Below the pieces are notes generated by a model. The model saw nothing but the letters and a program-made list of their open reading frames with translations, searched no databases and was not told where the DNA came from. Made by a program: the position numbers and the translations under genes. Shown one piece after another: positions 1 through 7,372 of a DNA stretch of 23,528 bases (position 1 is the stretch's first letter; each line of letters starts with the position of its first letter). The stretch is from Hondaea fermentalgiana. Lineage: Eukaryota > Sar > Bigyra > Thraustochytrida > Thraustochytriidae. The stretch spans positions 369,005 to 392,532 of the forward strand of contig NPFB01000027.1 in assembly GCA_014084085.1 (NCBI GenBank), given 5' to 3'.

Positions 1-1875
1 GCGAGCGCGAGCGGCGGCGGCGCGGGGGCGGGCGCAAGCGGAGATAGGCCCTCGAGCAGCGGCGCGAGCCAGAGCGCGGCAGAAAGTAACTTGAATGCCG
101 CCGCTAGGCAGGAGTCGATGAGCCTGGCCAAGAAAATGGCGACGCAGGCCGAGGAGCTCGAAGACCAGCTTCATAAGCGCAGCGAGGAGCTGAAAAAGGC
201 CAAGCAGGATCTCACGGCAGCCAGAGAAAATATACAGGAGCAGGCTTCCAACGTGCGCAAGCTTCGAATTGAGCACGAAGAGACGCAAACGCGCCTGCGC
301 GACGCCACCGAGCGCAGCGATAAACTGCGCGAGGAGAACACGGCCGCTCAAGTTCGTATCGCAGAGCTCGAAGCAGACAATCGCAAGCTTGACGTAGCAC
401 TTGCAGAAAAGCGCGCAGAACTAGACAAGGATAAGGCGTACTTCTTTGAGCAGATGGAACGCTGGGAAGAAAAGGCCAAGGCGCAGCAAAACGAATTGAA
501 AAGGCTCTCGAGCCAAAAGGACGCCAAGGCTCAGAGCGCGCGCGAAATGACGTCAGACCTCGAGACCGAGGTCGCCGATCTTGAGAAGCAAAAGGAGGAG
601 CTGGAGGCGCGTCTCGTCGAGCTAACGGGCATGTCGATTCTCCAAAACGAACTGGACGACCTCAAAGCCAAACATGCTCTAACCGAAAAGGAGCTGCAGG
701 AACAGCGCGCGGAGGCGAAGATCAGCGCCATGCGTGTCAGCGAGCTCGAAGAAGAGCTCGAGGCTGCCGAGCGCGAGGTCTCGCGCTCCGCTACAGGAAA
801 TAGTGCCCGGCGCGCCGAGCTCGAGGAAAGCTTTCGCACCTCCAATGAAGCGCTCAAACTCTCTGTCGCAGAAAAGGAGGAGGAATTAGAGCTATCCCAG
901 CACGAGCTTCGTGATCTGAGAAAACAGTTACAGAAATCGAATGACCACGCAAAGCAACTTGAGGAGCGCATCGAGGAACAGTCGTCTCAGTTCGAGCTTG
1001 CAGAGTCGGAACACCTTGCTGCTCTTGACCGTAAAAGTGCGCGCATCAACGAGCTCGAAGAAGAGCTTGAGGCTGCCGAGCACGAGGTTTCACGCTCCGT
1101 CGCCGGAAACGACGCCCAGCGAGACGAGCTCGAGGAAAATTTCCGCGCCTCTAACGAAGCGCTCAAAAACACAATCGCGGAAAAGGAGGAGGAATTGGAG
1201 TTGTCCCAACACGAGCTTCGTGATCTGAAAAAGCAGCTGCAAAAGGCGAATGACCGCGCCAAGCAACTTGAAGAGCGCATCGAGGAACAGGCGTCACAGT
1301 TCGAGCTTGCAGAATCGCAACGCGTTGCGGCTCTTGACGGGGAAACCGCGGCCATGCTTGCGGCAGAACGTGAAAAGGTCCAGCAGCAAGAACAACGCAA
1401 AGCCCAAGAGGACATTGATCAGCTCATCTTGGACCAGCGGCAGGCCATGGAGGCACTTGTCATGGCCGTACGCGCCGAGGAGGAGATGAAGTACAAGTCA
1501 CTCTGGCAGGCCGAGGAGAAGCTTCGTGCGCGCGGTCGATCACACTCGGCTGCGAGCGCGGGATCGTCTTCGTCGCTGCCGGCGCCAGCAAAGGCGAAGG
1601 GAGGGGGTATTTTCTCTTCCTTTTTCTCACGACCTGCCGCTGGCGCTCAGGCCTCCTCACGCGAGTCGAACGAGGCCGACCCTGTATCAATCACTCGCGA
1701 CAGCAATGGCGACATTTCCATTTCGTCGGGCAATCTGCAACATACCGAACTGGAAGGTGAGAAAGAGCAAGAAGAAAACGAAACTGGAGCGACGTCTGAA
1801 CACGGCCGAGTCCTTGACCTTGTCGATGAAGAGGAGGACCTGCCGCATGACTCACTAAAATACATGAGCTTGTAA
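1..1875 (+). CDS. Long coiled-coil protein, 5'-truncated by the window edge
   Basis: Frame 1 is open from base 1 with no upstream stop, so the gene begins outside the window; the first visible in-frame ATG is at 118. 624 codons are visible, ending in TAA. The first ~30 residues are Ser/Gly/Ala-rich. Then about 470 residues are almost continuous heptad-rich Glu/Lys/Leu coiled coil. Within it a 103-residue unit occurs twice in tandem (736-1044 and 1045-1353), both copies containing ELEEELEAAE, EKEEELELSQHELRDL and KQLEERIEEQ. After the coil come a Ser/Ala linker, a small hydrophobic patch (GGGIFSSFFSRP, about 1603-1638) and an acidic tail. The architecture resembles golgins, myosin tails or other cytoskeletal tethers, but no specific family is recognisable; a structural or tethering role is inference. 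It converges with the RING-Tubby gene, 569 bp between stop codons. Confidence 0.85.
   Translation, partial: ASASGGGAGAGASGDRPSSSGASQSAAESNLNAAARQESMSLAKKMATQAEELEDQLHKRSEELKKAKQDLTAARENIQEQASNVRKLRIEHEETQTRLRDATERSDKLREENTAAQVRIAELEADNRKLDVALAEKRAELDKDKAYFFEQMERWEEKAKAQQNELKRLSSQKDAKAQSAREMTSDLETEVADLEKQKEELEARLVELTGMSILQNELDDLKAKHALTEKELQEQRAEAKISAMRVSELEEELEAAEREVSRSATGNSARRAELEESFRTSNEALKLSVAEKEEELELSQHELRDLRKQLQKSNDHAKQLEERIEEQSSQFELAESEHLAALDRKSARINELEEELEAAEHEVSRSVAGNDAQRDELEENFRASNEALKNTIAEKEEELELSQHELRDLKKQLQKANDRAKQLEERIEEQASQFELAESQRVAALDGETAAMLAAEREKVQQQEQRKAQEDIDQLILDQRQAMEALVMAVRAEEEMKYKSLWQAEEKLRARGRSHSAASAGSSSSLPAPAKAKGGGIFSSFFSRPAAGAQASSRESNEADPVSITRDSNGDISISSGNLQHTELEGEKEQEENETGATSEHGRVLDLVDEEEDLPHDSLKYMSL
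736..1353 (+). repeat. Two tandem copies of a 309-bp (103-codon) coding repeat
   Basis: The codons for ELEEELEAAE begin at 742 and again at 1051, exactly 309 bp apart, and the following ~95 residues align almost without gaps. The copies differ at many third positions as well as at some residues (for example RKQLQKSNDHA versus KKQLQKANDRA), so the duplication is not recent. It lies inside the coiled coil and preserves the heptad register only approximately, because 103 is not a multiple of 7. Confidence 0.9.
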
Positions 1876-2444
1876 TGAATGACTTGAGTCTTGCGCTTCT
1901 TTTCAACAAACTTGTAAAGGGAAGAGGAGATAAAACAAAATCAGAACTCGTCGGGCGCATCTAGCCGCGAGCGAGCAAGAGAGAAGCAGTATGTAAATAG
2001 GTACTGAGAATCGCTATGAAAGCAGTTTTCTTTTTTATAGCCGCGACTTGTTTGGTCTTTGGGCGTGCGCGTGTTGTATTCTTCTGACTTCGTCGTCGCT
2101 TGCAAGTTCACATGAGAGGAGAAAATAACATGTGACTATTAGATGGCTCGGCTAGAAGTACGAGGAAGTAAGTTTCCTCTCCTCATTTGGGATTTAAAAA
2201 CAGATATAGGCAGGGAATGGCTCGCTAGGGCTCATATTGGCCATCCTTTCCTTTTCTTGTGCTTTGCCTTGCTTAGGCTCTGCGGTCAGCTTGACCGTAT
2301 CAGAGTTTGGGTCGGATCCGGTCGGGCTCGGTTCCATCCGGTCCGATTTGGCTGTGAACCAATCACTTTTGGAGCAATTAGCCTACAGAGACGATTGATT
2401 CATTCGGTCCACAAAATTGACATCAAGGAGAATAAACTCTTTGC
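1876..2444. other. Convergent intergenic region
   Basis: This 569-bp gap holds the 3' ends of the coiled-coil and RING-Tubby genes. It is clearly more AT-rich than the flanking coding DNA, as expected of 3' untranslated sequence. TGTAA-like and AATAAA-like words occur (around 1909, 1990 and 2430) but none can be assigned as a poly(A) signal. A 118-codon plus-strand frame starting at 2143 runs into the RING-Tubby 3' end and has no recognisable features. Confidence 0.6.
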
Positions 2445-4571
2445 TCATGCGCACATGAGTTTTCGATCAGCCGCACTAATGGCCATGCCAAAGGCTTGAA
2501 TCGGCGAGATTGGGTACTGGAAGTCGAGCGTGTACACAGCGACGTCATTGCTCTCATGAGACACGATCTTCCCGAACTGAAGTACGCATGTATCGTTCTC
2601 ATTAGGATCGTCGTGCAAGCACAACTGAAAGTTTTTGTTGGAAGGCAACGTCACGCGGCCATAAAAATCCAACGAATACGCCTGGATCGATTCAAGCCAG
2701 CTTGGCTCGCGGTTTTCACCGTAGCGCACCAACTCGTTCGAAACGAGCTCTTCATTGGTGGAAGACTGCACCACCGAGGCGAGAAAGTCCTTTTTGCGCT
2801 GTGGACGATACTCTGCCGTCGTGTCTGGTTCTTCTTCACCTTCGTGCTCTTCTGTCGCAGGAATGCAAATGCGCATTTTGCGTGGACCCATGGCGGCACC
2901 AATGCGATTTTGGCCATAGACGATGCAGGCGAGCTCCTGTGAGCCAATGCGCTTGTCGTGACCTGGCGAGGCTTGCACCACGGTGTGCTCGAGGCCAACA
3001 AGATTGGAGTGAACATGCGCAATGTAATTGGGACCCTTTGCGTCGTAGTCCCTGCCGCTACGATCAAGTGTGATATCGACGCGGTTACCTGACAGCGTCG
3101 GCATTCGCTTGCGCGCACACATGAGAAGCTGGTCGCCCTGGACAGGGCCTTGAGCAAGCGGGAGTGAGCCTTGTGGGTATGGGAGTGCGCAAGGAGCCTG
3201 AATGTACATTTGGTAGGTGTTGATACCAAGCCATCCGGAGGGCGTGACCCTAACAAAGCACCGAATCGTACCATGCTCGCGCGCGACAGGGTGCATGACA
3301 AATTGACGGCGAGCTTCGAAAATTGCAAAGCTCGCACGGTTCAAAGGGTCTGGAGGAAGGTACTTGATGGTGTCAAGCGAGCCGCGGCAGAGCGGACAGG
3401 TTCCCGAGGCCTCTTTGGAGTTGTTGCGGTGCTCGCGCCATTCAAAAATGCACTTTGCGTGGACCGGCGACTTGTTGCATTTCTTCACACAGGGCATCTC
3501 GATACGCTCCGAGTCATCATCCTCTGAAAATGGTGCCATGCAAATGAAGCAGCAGTCTTCGTCCTCGAGAAGGTGACTGTTTCCAGCGTCGTCTTGTGCA
3601 CCTTCGTTCACGGGGGTAGCGAACTCCGTTTCGTCGTCGTGAGCGTCTTCGGAAGCACATTCATCGTCATTGCAGCCAGGGGGGTTCGGAGGTGACTTGG
3701 CCGTAGATTTAGGTCTCACGGGCTCGTTTGCAGCAAAGTCATTATACATGGCTTCAAGCTCCTCCTCTTTGGTCATGGGTGTCCCATCGGGGTTAACCTT
3801 GGCGCGCACGCGTGCAAAGGTGTTGGCACTGCACGGCTCGGACGCGGTGGGGGAGAAGGCTTCGAATGCAGAAGCGGTCTCCTCGCTCGTGAAGGCGCTT
3901 TGCACGCTTTCGTAGGCGCTGTTGCTATCGCTCGAGGAGGTCGACTGCAACGAGCCAAGCGGCGTCTCGCAATCGTTTCCGGCTTCTCCGTTGAAGCTAT
4001 CGTTGTCAATTTCGACAGAGAGTTCGACTGACGAGCCGCCGTTGTCAGAGTTGGCGGCTCGGCGGACCCAGCTTCGTCCTCGTCGAGGCTGATCTTGGGG
4101 GCGCGGGGTGCGTGCAGGAGAGGCTTCGGGGCCTCGTGCCTCGTTGACGCCAAGAAAGGTTTCGCATCGTTCTCCTGCAGGCCAGGAGTTCCGTCTTGAC
4201 ACGGGCGAGGAAAGAAAGAGGTTCGACTCTTCGTCGTCATCATTATCTCCGTCAAGGTCGCCGCTGACACCGGACATGGCCGACGTGAAGACGCCCAAGA
4301 GGCCGAGGTAAGACGTGAGCGAGTGCGCGCGAGCCTCTCTGCGTGCCTGTGCGCGGCCTTCTTCGAGGCCCTCAGCTCGCCACTCGTTTCCTTCGGACCA
4401 CGTGGTCGGGAGCAGCGAGCCCCATCCACTTGCGCTGCGCGCTCGTCCGCCCTCATCGTCAAAGGGCACCGTGAGCGCATGGCCTCGTCTCCCGAGGCCC
4501 AGCGCTCTCGGGCTCAGGCCGTCCCGCCTCATGCCCTCCACCTCGCCGAGCGCGTGCGCGCCTTCCGCCAT
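2445..4571 (-). CDS. RING-type zinc finger / Tubby C-terminal domain fusion protein
   Basis: This is probably a membrane- or cargo-directed E3 ubiquitin ligase. Counting from the ATG at 4571 (G at -3 and +4), the protein is 708 aa. Residues 1-330 are Ser/Asp/Glu/Arg-rich and probably disordered. Residues 341-395 form a RINGv-like C4HC3 finger: C341, C344, C361, C365, H371, C374, C392, C395, with W378 after the fourth ligand pair. Residues 422-708 are a Tubby domain: FVMHPV...GTIRCFV at the start, LLMCARKR, GPNYIAHVHSN, MGPRKMRICIP, FYGRVTLPSNKNFQL, and the closing IQAFGMAIS..DRKLMC. The frame is open upstream to a TAG near 4767, but only through a GTG codon at 4721 and a Gly-Arg repeat, so 4571 is preferred. 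Plant Tubby-like proteins pair Tubby with an F-box; RING plus Tubby would be an analogous one-chain solution. Ligase activity is inferred from the finger. Confidence 0.85.
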   Translation of the reverse strand: MAEGAHALGEVEGMRRDGLSPRALGLGRRGHALTVPFDDEGGRARSASGWGSLLPTTWSEGNEWRAEGLEEGRAQARREARAHSLTSYLGLLGVFTSAMSGVSGDLDGDNDDDEESNLFLSSPVSRRNSWPAGERCETFLGVNEARGPEASPARTPRPQDQPRRGRSWVRRAANSDNGGSSVELSVEIDNDSFNGEAGNDCETPLGSLQSTSSSDSNSAYESVQSAFTSEETASAFEAFSPTASEPCSANTFARVRAKVNPDGTPMTKEEELEAMYNDFAANEPVRPKSTAKSPPNPPGCNDDECASEDAHDDETEFATPVNEGAQDDAGNSHLLEDEDCCFICMAPFSEDDDSERIEMPCVKKCNKSPVHAKCIFEWREHRNNSKEASGTCPLCRGSLDTIKYLPPDPLNRASFAIFEARRQFVMHPVAREHGTIRCFVRVTPSGWLGINTYQMYIQAPCALPYPQGSLPLAQGPVQGDQLLMCARKRMPTLSGNRVDITLDRSGRDYDAKGPNYIAHVHSNLVGLEHTVVQASPGHDKRIGSQELACIVYGQNRIGAAMGPRKMRICIPATEEHEGEEEPDTTAEYRPQRKKDFLASVVQSSTNEELVSNELVRYGENREPSWLESIQAYSLDFYGRVTLPSNKNFQLCLHDDPNENDTCVLQFGKIVSHESNDVAVYTLDFQYPISPIQAFGMAISAADRKLMCA

Positions 4572-4902
4572 CTCTCTCGACGAGAACCGCGACGTCAGTG
4601 CGGCCGCCTCGCGTCCCTGCGCTCGTCCACGTCCCCGTCCACGACCACGTCCACGTCCACGTCCACGTCCTCGCCGCTCCTGTGGCTTGTAGCGGGTTTG
4701 CTCTGGATATTCGGTCGGCACGCGTCCAGTCCCTCGCCTCTCTCCTCCTTGTTCTCTATCCGTCGTCTAGCGTACTTTCTGAAGACGCAAGAACCCGCGT
4801 CAAGCGAGCCCTCCTTCGCCTCGGCTCCGCTCCCTTCCGGTCTGCCTCGGCGGCCGCTCCGGCGCGCGGCTCGCGCTCCCCTGCTCCCCCGCTCGAGGTT
4901 TC

Positions 4903-4930
4903 CTCGCTCGCTCGCTCGCTCGCTCGCTCG
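4903..4930. repeat. (CTCG)7 tetranucleotide repeat
   Basis: Seven perfect CTCG units about 330-360 bp upstream of the RING-Tubby ATG. Immediately downstream, 4925-4933 and 4946-4954 form a perfect 9-bp inverted repeat with a 12-nt loop. Replication slippage is the simple origin; a promoter role is possible but not shown. Confidence 0.9.
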
Positions 4931-5111
4931 CGCGGTCGCTCTCGAGCGCGAGCGCGTGCGCGTGCGCGTCGCGATGGAGATGGCGGTCTGCTCGGTCAAT
5001 CGCTCGCTCGATAAATCAGCCTGGCTGCTCGAGGCTGCTCCGCCAGGTGCAGCCAGCCTCCCGCGGGGCCAGAGGGGAGCTCGAGGCGGGACGGGCCTGC
5101 TCCGCTGCTCC

Positions 5112-5138
5112 GCTCTGCTCTGCTCTGCTCTGCTCTGC
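5112..5138. repeat. (GCTCT)5 pentanucleotide repeat
   Basis: Five perfect GCTCT units plus a partial one, in the gene-free GC-rich stretch upstream of the RING-Tubby gene. Confidence 0.9.
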
Positions 5139-5562
5139 ACTCTTCGCTTGCCCGCGAGGCCCGGCCTGACGCGTGCTCGCACGGCGGGCGGGGTCTCGGC
5201 CGCGAGTCCAAGGAGTCCAGCCGGTGCACGCGCGTGCAGGCGCTCTCGGGTCGGGCGAAAGACGCCGGCGGGCGGGTCCCCCCGCATCGGCGTTGCTGTG
5301 GGAACGCGTGCCTGCGTGAGCCTGCTTATCGCGGGGAGTGGGATCCAGTTTTTACCGCAGTGGGGCGAGTATGCGGGGTCAAGGGGAACCCGTAGTACGA
5401 ACGTTTGCACAGCGGGGTGGACGGGATGGATGGGGATAGATGGACGGACGGACGAAGGAGAGTGGACTCCGCCTTAGCGGAGAGGAGAGAGGAGGGAAGG
5501 AAGCGGGCGAGAGCACGTCGAATATGGACTTGGACGATTGTGTAAGACCCGGAGGAAGGATA

Positions 5563-5563
5563 A

Positions 5564-5594
<31 letters not shown>

Positions 5595-5601
5595 GCGCGC
5601 G
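5563..5601. repeat. (GTGC)7-(GC)n alternating purine-pyrimidine tract
   Basis: Seven GTGC units (5565-5592) run straight into GCGC, giving 39 consecutive alternating purine/pyrimidine bases. Such GC/GT alternation is the classic Z-DNA-prone sequence. The tract lies between the RING-Tubby promoter side and the 3' end of the secretory-protein gene. Confidence 0.9.
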
Positions 5602-5998
5602 GGTCTTAGCTTGTCCAGTTTTGCTTTCCCTCGTGTGAAAACTTTGGCAAGTTGCAGCGAAGAAGCGCAGGGAAACAGCACAAAACCAAAGTGAGCACGT
5701 TCCAAATGCTCTCAGAAACGGGTCCCGGAGGCGAGATGAGAGACAGATCGTCTCCATTGGACTGAAGTGGACTGTCCAACTTGCGCACGGCCGGAGCAAG
5801 CGAAAGCAAGTACTGAAAATCAAGGCAACAAGAGTTGCGAGATGCTTGCGTTGCATGCTTCCTCGTGCGCGCGAGGCACCTTTGCCCACGCCGAGAATGG
5901 AGGCTCGCAATCTATTGTATTGTTGCAATCGCACTTTTCCTTTTTCAACATTTTCTATATTTTTATACTTTTCGCTATTGACTTCTACGAGCCCAGAT

Positions 5999-6805
5999 TT
6001 ACTGAGTGGCGGTGTCGGCGTCCTGTGAGCTAGCATCAGCGTCCGCGCTAGCGGCATCTTCAGCAGCATTTGCAGACTCTGCAGCTGTACCTTCTTCAGC
6101 TGATGCCTCAGCATCTTGCTTGGGCTTGGTGGTCTTTGCCGGCTTGGGCCGCTTGCTCGCTGGCTTGATAAAGTCAGATCCAAGAATACTCTGCACCATT
6201 TGTGTATCCTCGACAGCGAGGCGCTTGAGAAGCTCAATGTAGGCAAGCGCCTCCCCGACAGGCTTGTCCTCGATACCGGTTTCGTACTTTTCGTTTTCTA
6301 CAAATTCGCGCGCGGCCTCGAACGAGGAATGCGGCTCGGAAACAGCGGCCCAGCGCACGCGCCAGCCTCCGATGCGGGCGTCGGTCTCTGAAAGATCGCG
6401 GCCGACCTCAGGCTTGAACTTGAGACGGACCCGAAAGCCGGCGTTGGTCGGGCGCGCCGGCGTATATTTTCCCGTGACGTTGGCGAGCGAGGTGGCGCTC
6501 TCCATAGAGATGATCGTCGCGTTAACACGCGAAGAGGCACCTCGGCCCGCATCGACAACGGAGCAAAAGTATTTGGGGACGCGATCGAATCCGAGGTGAG
6601 AGGTGTCAATGGTCGTGTAGATGACGCCCTTGCTCTCTGATTTCCACTTGGTTGAACCTGACGGGGTCACGCCCGAGTAAAAGTTGCTTGCGTCGATATC
6701 AGCCTTGCTCTTGCGCGAGCGGCGCTTCCTGGCTGCTTCGCTGGGCCCCACGAACACCGCGACGAGGAGCGCCACGAGTGCCGCGGCGAGCGTTGACCTC
6801 CGCAT
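5999..6805 (-). CDS. Small secretory-pathway protein of unknown function
   Basis: The 268-aa protein starts at an ATG with a clear signal peptide: MRRS, a hydrophobic core LAAALVALLVAVFVG, and a likely cleavage after PSEA at residue 24, followed by a very basic stretch (ARKRRSRKSK). Residues ~40-155 look like one globular, mostly beta domain with IDTSHLGF, VPKYFCSVV, NAGFRVRLKF and GGWRVRWAAV. Asn95 (NAT) and Asn109 (NVT) are N-glycosylation sequons. Residues 165-213 are likely helical, then a Lys/Pro linker and an acidic Ala/Asp/Glu/Ser tail. The DTS..GF..VP.Y...GFRV pattern faintly recalls beta-sandwich domains of secreted protist proteins, but I cannot name a family. No TM segment, KDEL-like tail or enzyme motif is seen. 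Likely ER-lumenal, secreted or cell-surface. Confidence 0.8.
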   Translation of the reverse strand: MRRSTLAAALVALLVAVFVGPSEAARKRRSRKSKADIDASNFYSGVTPSGSTKWKSESKGVIYTTIDTSHLGFDRVPKYFCSVVDAGRGASSRVNATIISMESATSLANVTGKYTPARPTNAGFRVRLKFKPEVGRDLSETDARIGGWRVRWAAVSEPHSSFEAAREFVENEKYETGIEDKPVGEALAYIELLKRLAVEDTQMVQSILGSDFIKPASKRPKPAKTTKPKQDAEASAEEGTAAESANAAEDAASADADASSQDADTATQ

Positions 6806-7372
6806 CTTTGCCGCAGAGAATGTGTAGCTGTCTGGGTCTGCCTGACAGCGAGGAGAAGCAAGGCAGGGCCTGACGCTCCGCGATGCCCTTTCGCCGCGCC
6901 TTCGAGCCTCCTTGCGCGCTTCCGAGGGTCAGGTAGCGTGCGCCGCGGGCGCTGGGCTCCACGCTGTTCTGCCATCCGCCGACTCGGAGTCACGATGCCA
7001 AGCTGGCCCAAGTCGTTCGGAAATGGTCTAACGCAAGACATTAGGTCTCTTGATGATGATTATTCCGAGTCGACTTGTTTCCTCGGAAGAACTGGCGAGA
7101 GGAGGGATGAGCGAGCATCGTACTTGCGCAGATGCATCCGGCTCTCAGGGAATTATTGTTTGTAAAATGCGGAAAGAGAAGCGGAAGCGTGGCGTGGAAT
7201 GATCGGCGTGTGTTGTAGTTCAGAGAAGAGGAAAGCAAAAAGAAAAAAAGGATTGACTTGGGAATCGCTTTGGATAATACTTTATTTCTAAGAGAATAAC
7301 AGGAGGAGGATTTTACGGTGGGAAGCCAAGCTCAGTTCACAAATTACGAGCGTGAGGGAGTGAGCGTAGAAG
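6806..7372. other. Intergenic region between secretory-protein and sulfotransferase genes
   Basis: This 567-bp gap would hold the promoter of the secretory-protein gene (left, GC-rich) and the 3' untranslated region of the downstream sulfotransferase (right, AT-rich with GAAAG/AAAAAG runs near 7225-7250). Short frames here have no recognisable content, and no TATA box or RNA gene was seen. Confidence 0.55.

Larger units (their letters stand above)
4572..5998. other. GC-rich upstream region of the RING-Tubby gene and 3' flank of the next gene
   Basis: No convincing gene lies here. The left 700 bp are very GC-rich and carry CTCG, GCTCT and CCACGT-type repeats; the part next to the ATG (about 4618-4672) encodes Gly-Arg dipeptides if read as an N-terminal extension. 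The 384-codon plus-strand frame (4323-5477) runs antisense into the RING-Tubby gene and is dominated by these repeats, so it is treated as a GC-driven artefact. The right part (about 5600-5998) becomes AT-rich and is probably the 3' region of the secretory-protein gene. Confidence 0.6.

Noticed and set aside
531..1415. Serine-rich minus-strand frames opposite the coiled-coil gene
   Set aside because: They mirror GAG/CTC-rich coiled-coil codons read backwards and have no independent features.
2143..2499. 118-codon plus-strand frame between convergent genes
   Set aside because: It overlaps the end of the RING-Tubby gene, has no recognisable motif and lies in AT-rich 3' flanking sequence.
4572..4721. 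GTG-initiated N-terminal extension of the RING-Tubby protein with a Gly-Arg repeat
   Set aside because: Eukaryotic starts at GTG are rare, a good-context ATG is at 4571, and the extension is only a simple-repeat translation. It cannot be excluded if an upstream exon exists.
4323..5477. 384-codon plus-strand frame
   Set aside because: It is antisense to the RING-Tubby N-terminal region, is made of Arg/Ser/Ala-rich repeat translation and has no domain. High GC alone keeps it open.
5326..6246. 306-codon minus frame overlapping the secretory-protein gene
   Set aside because: It uses another frame of the same strand, ends in repeat-derived His/Thr/Arg stretches and conflicts with the better-supported signal-peptide protein.
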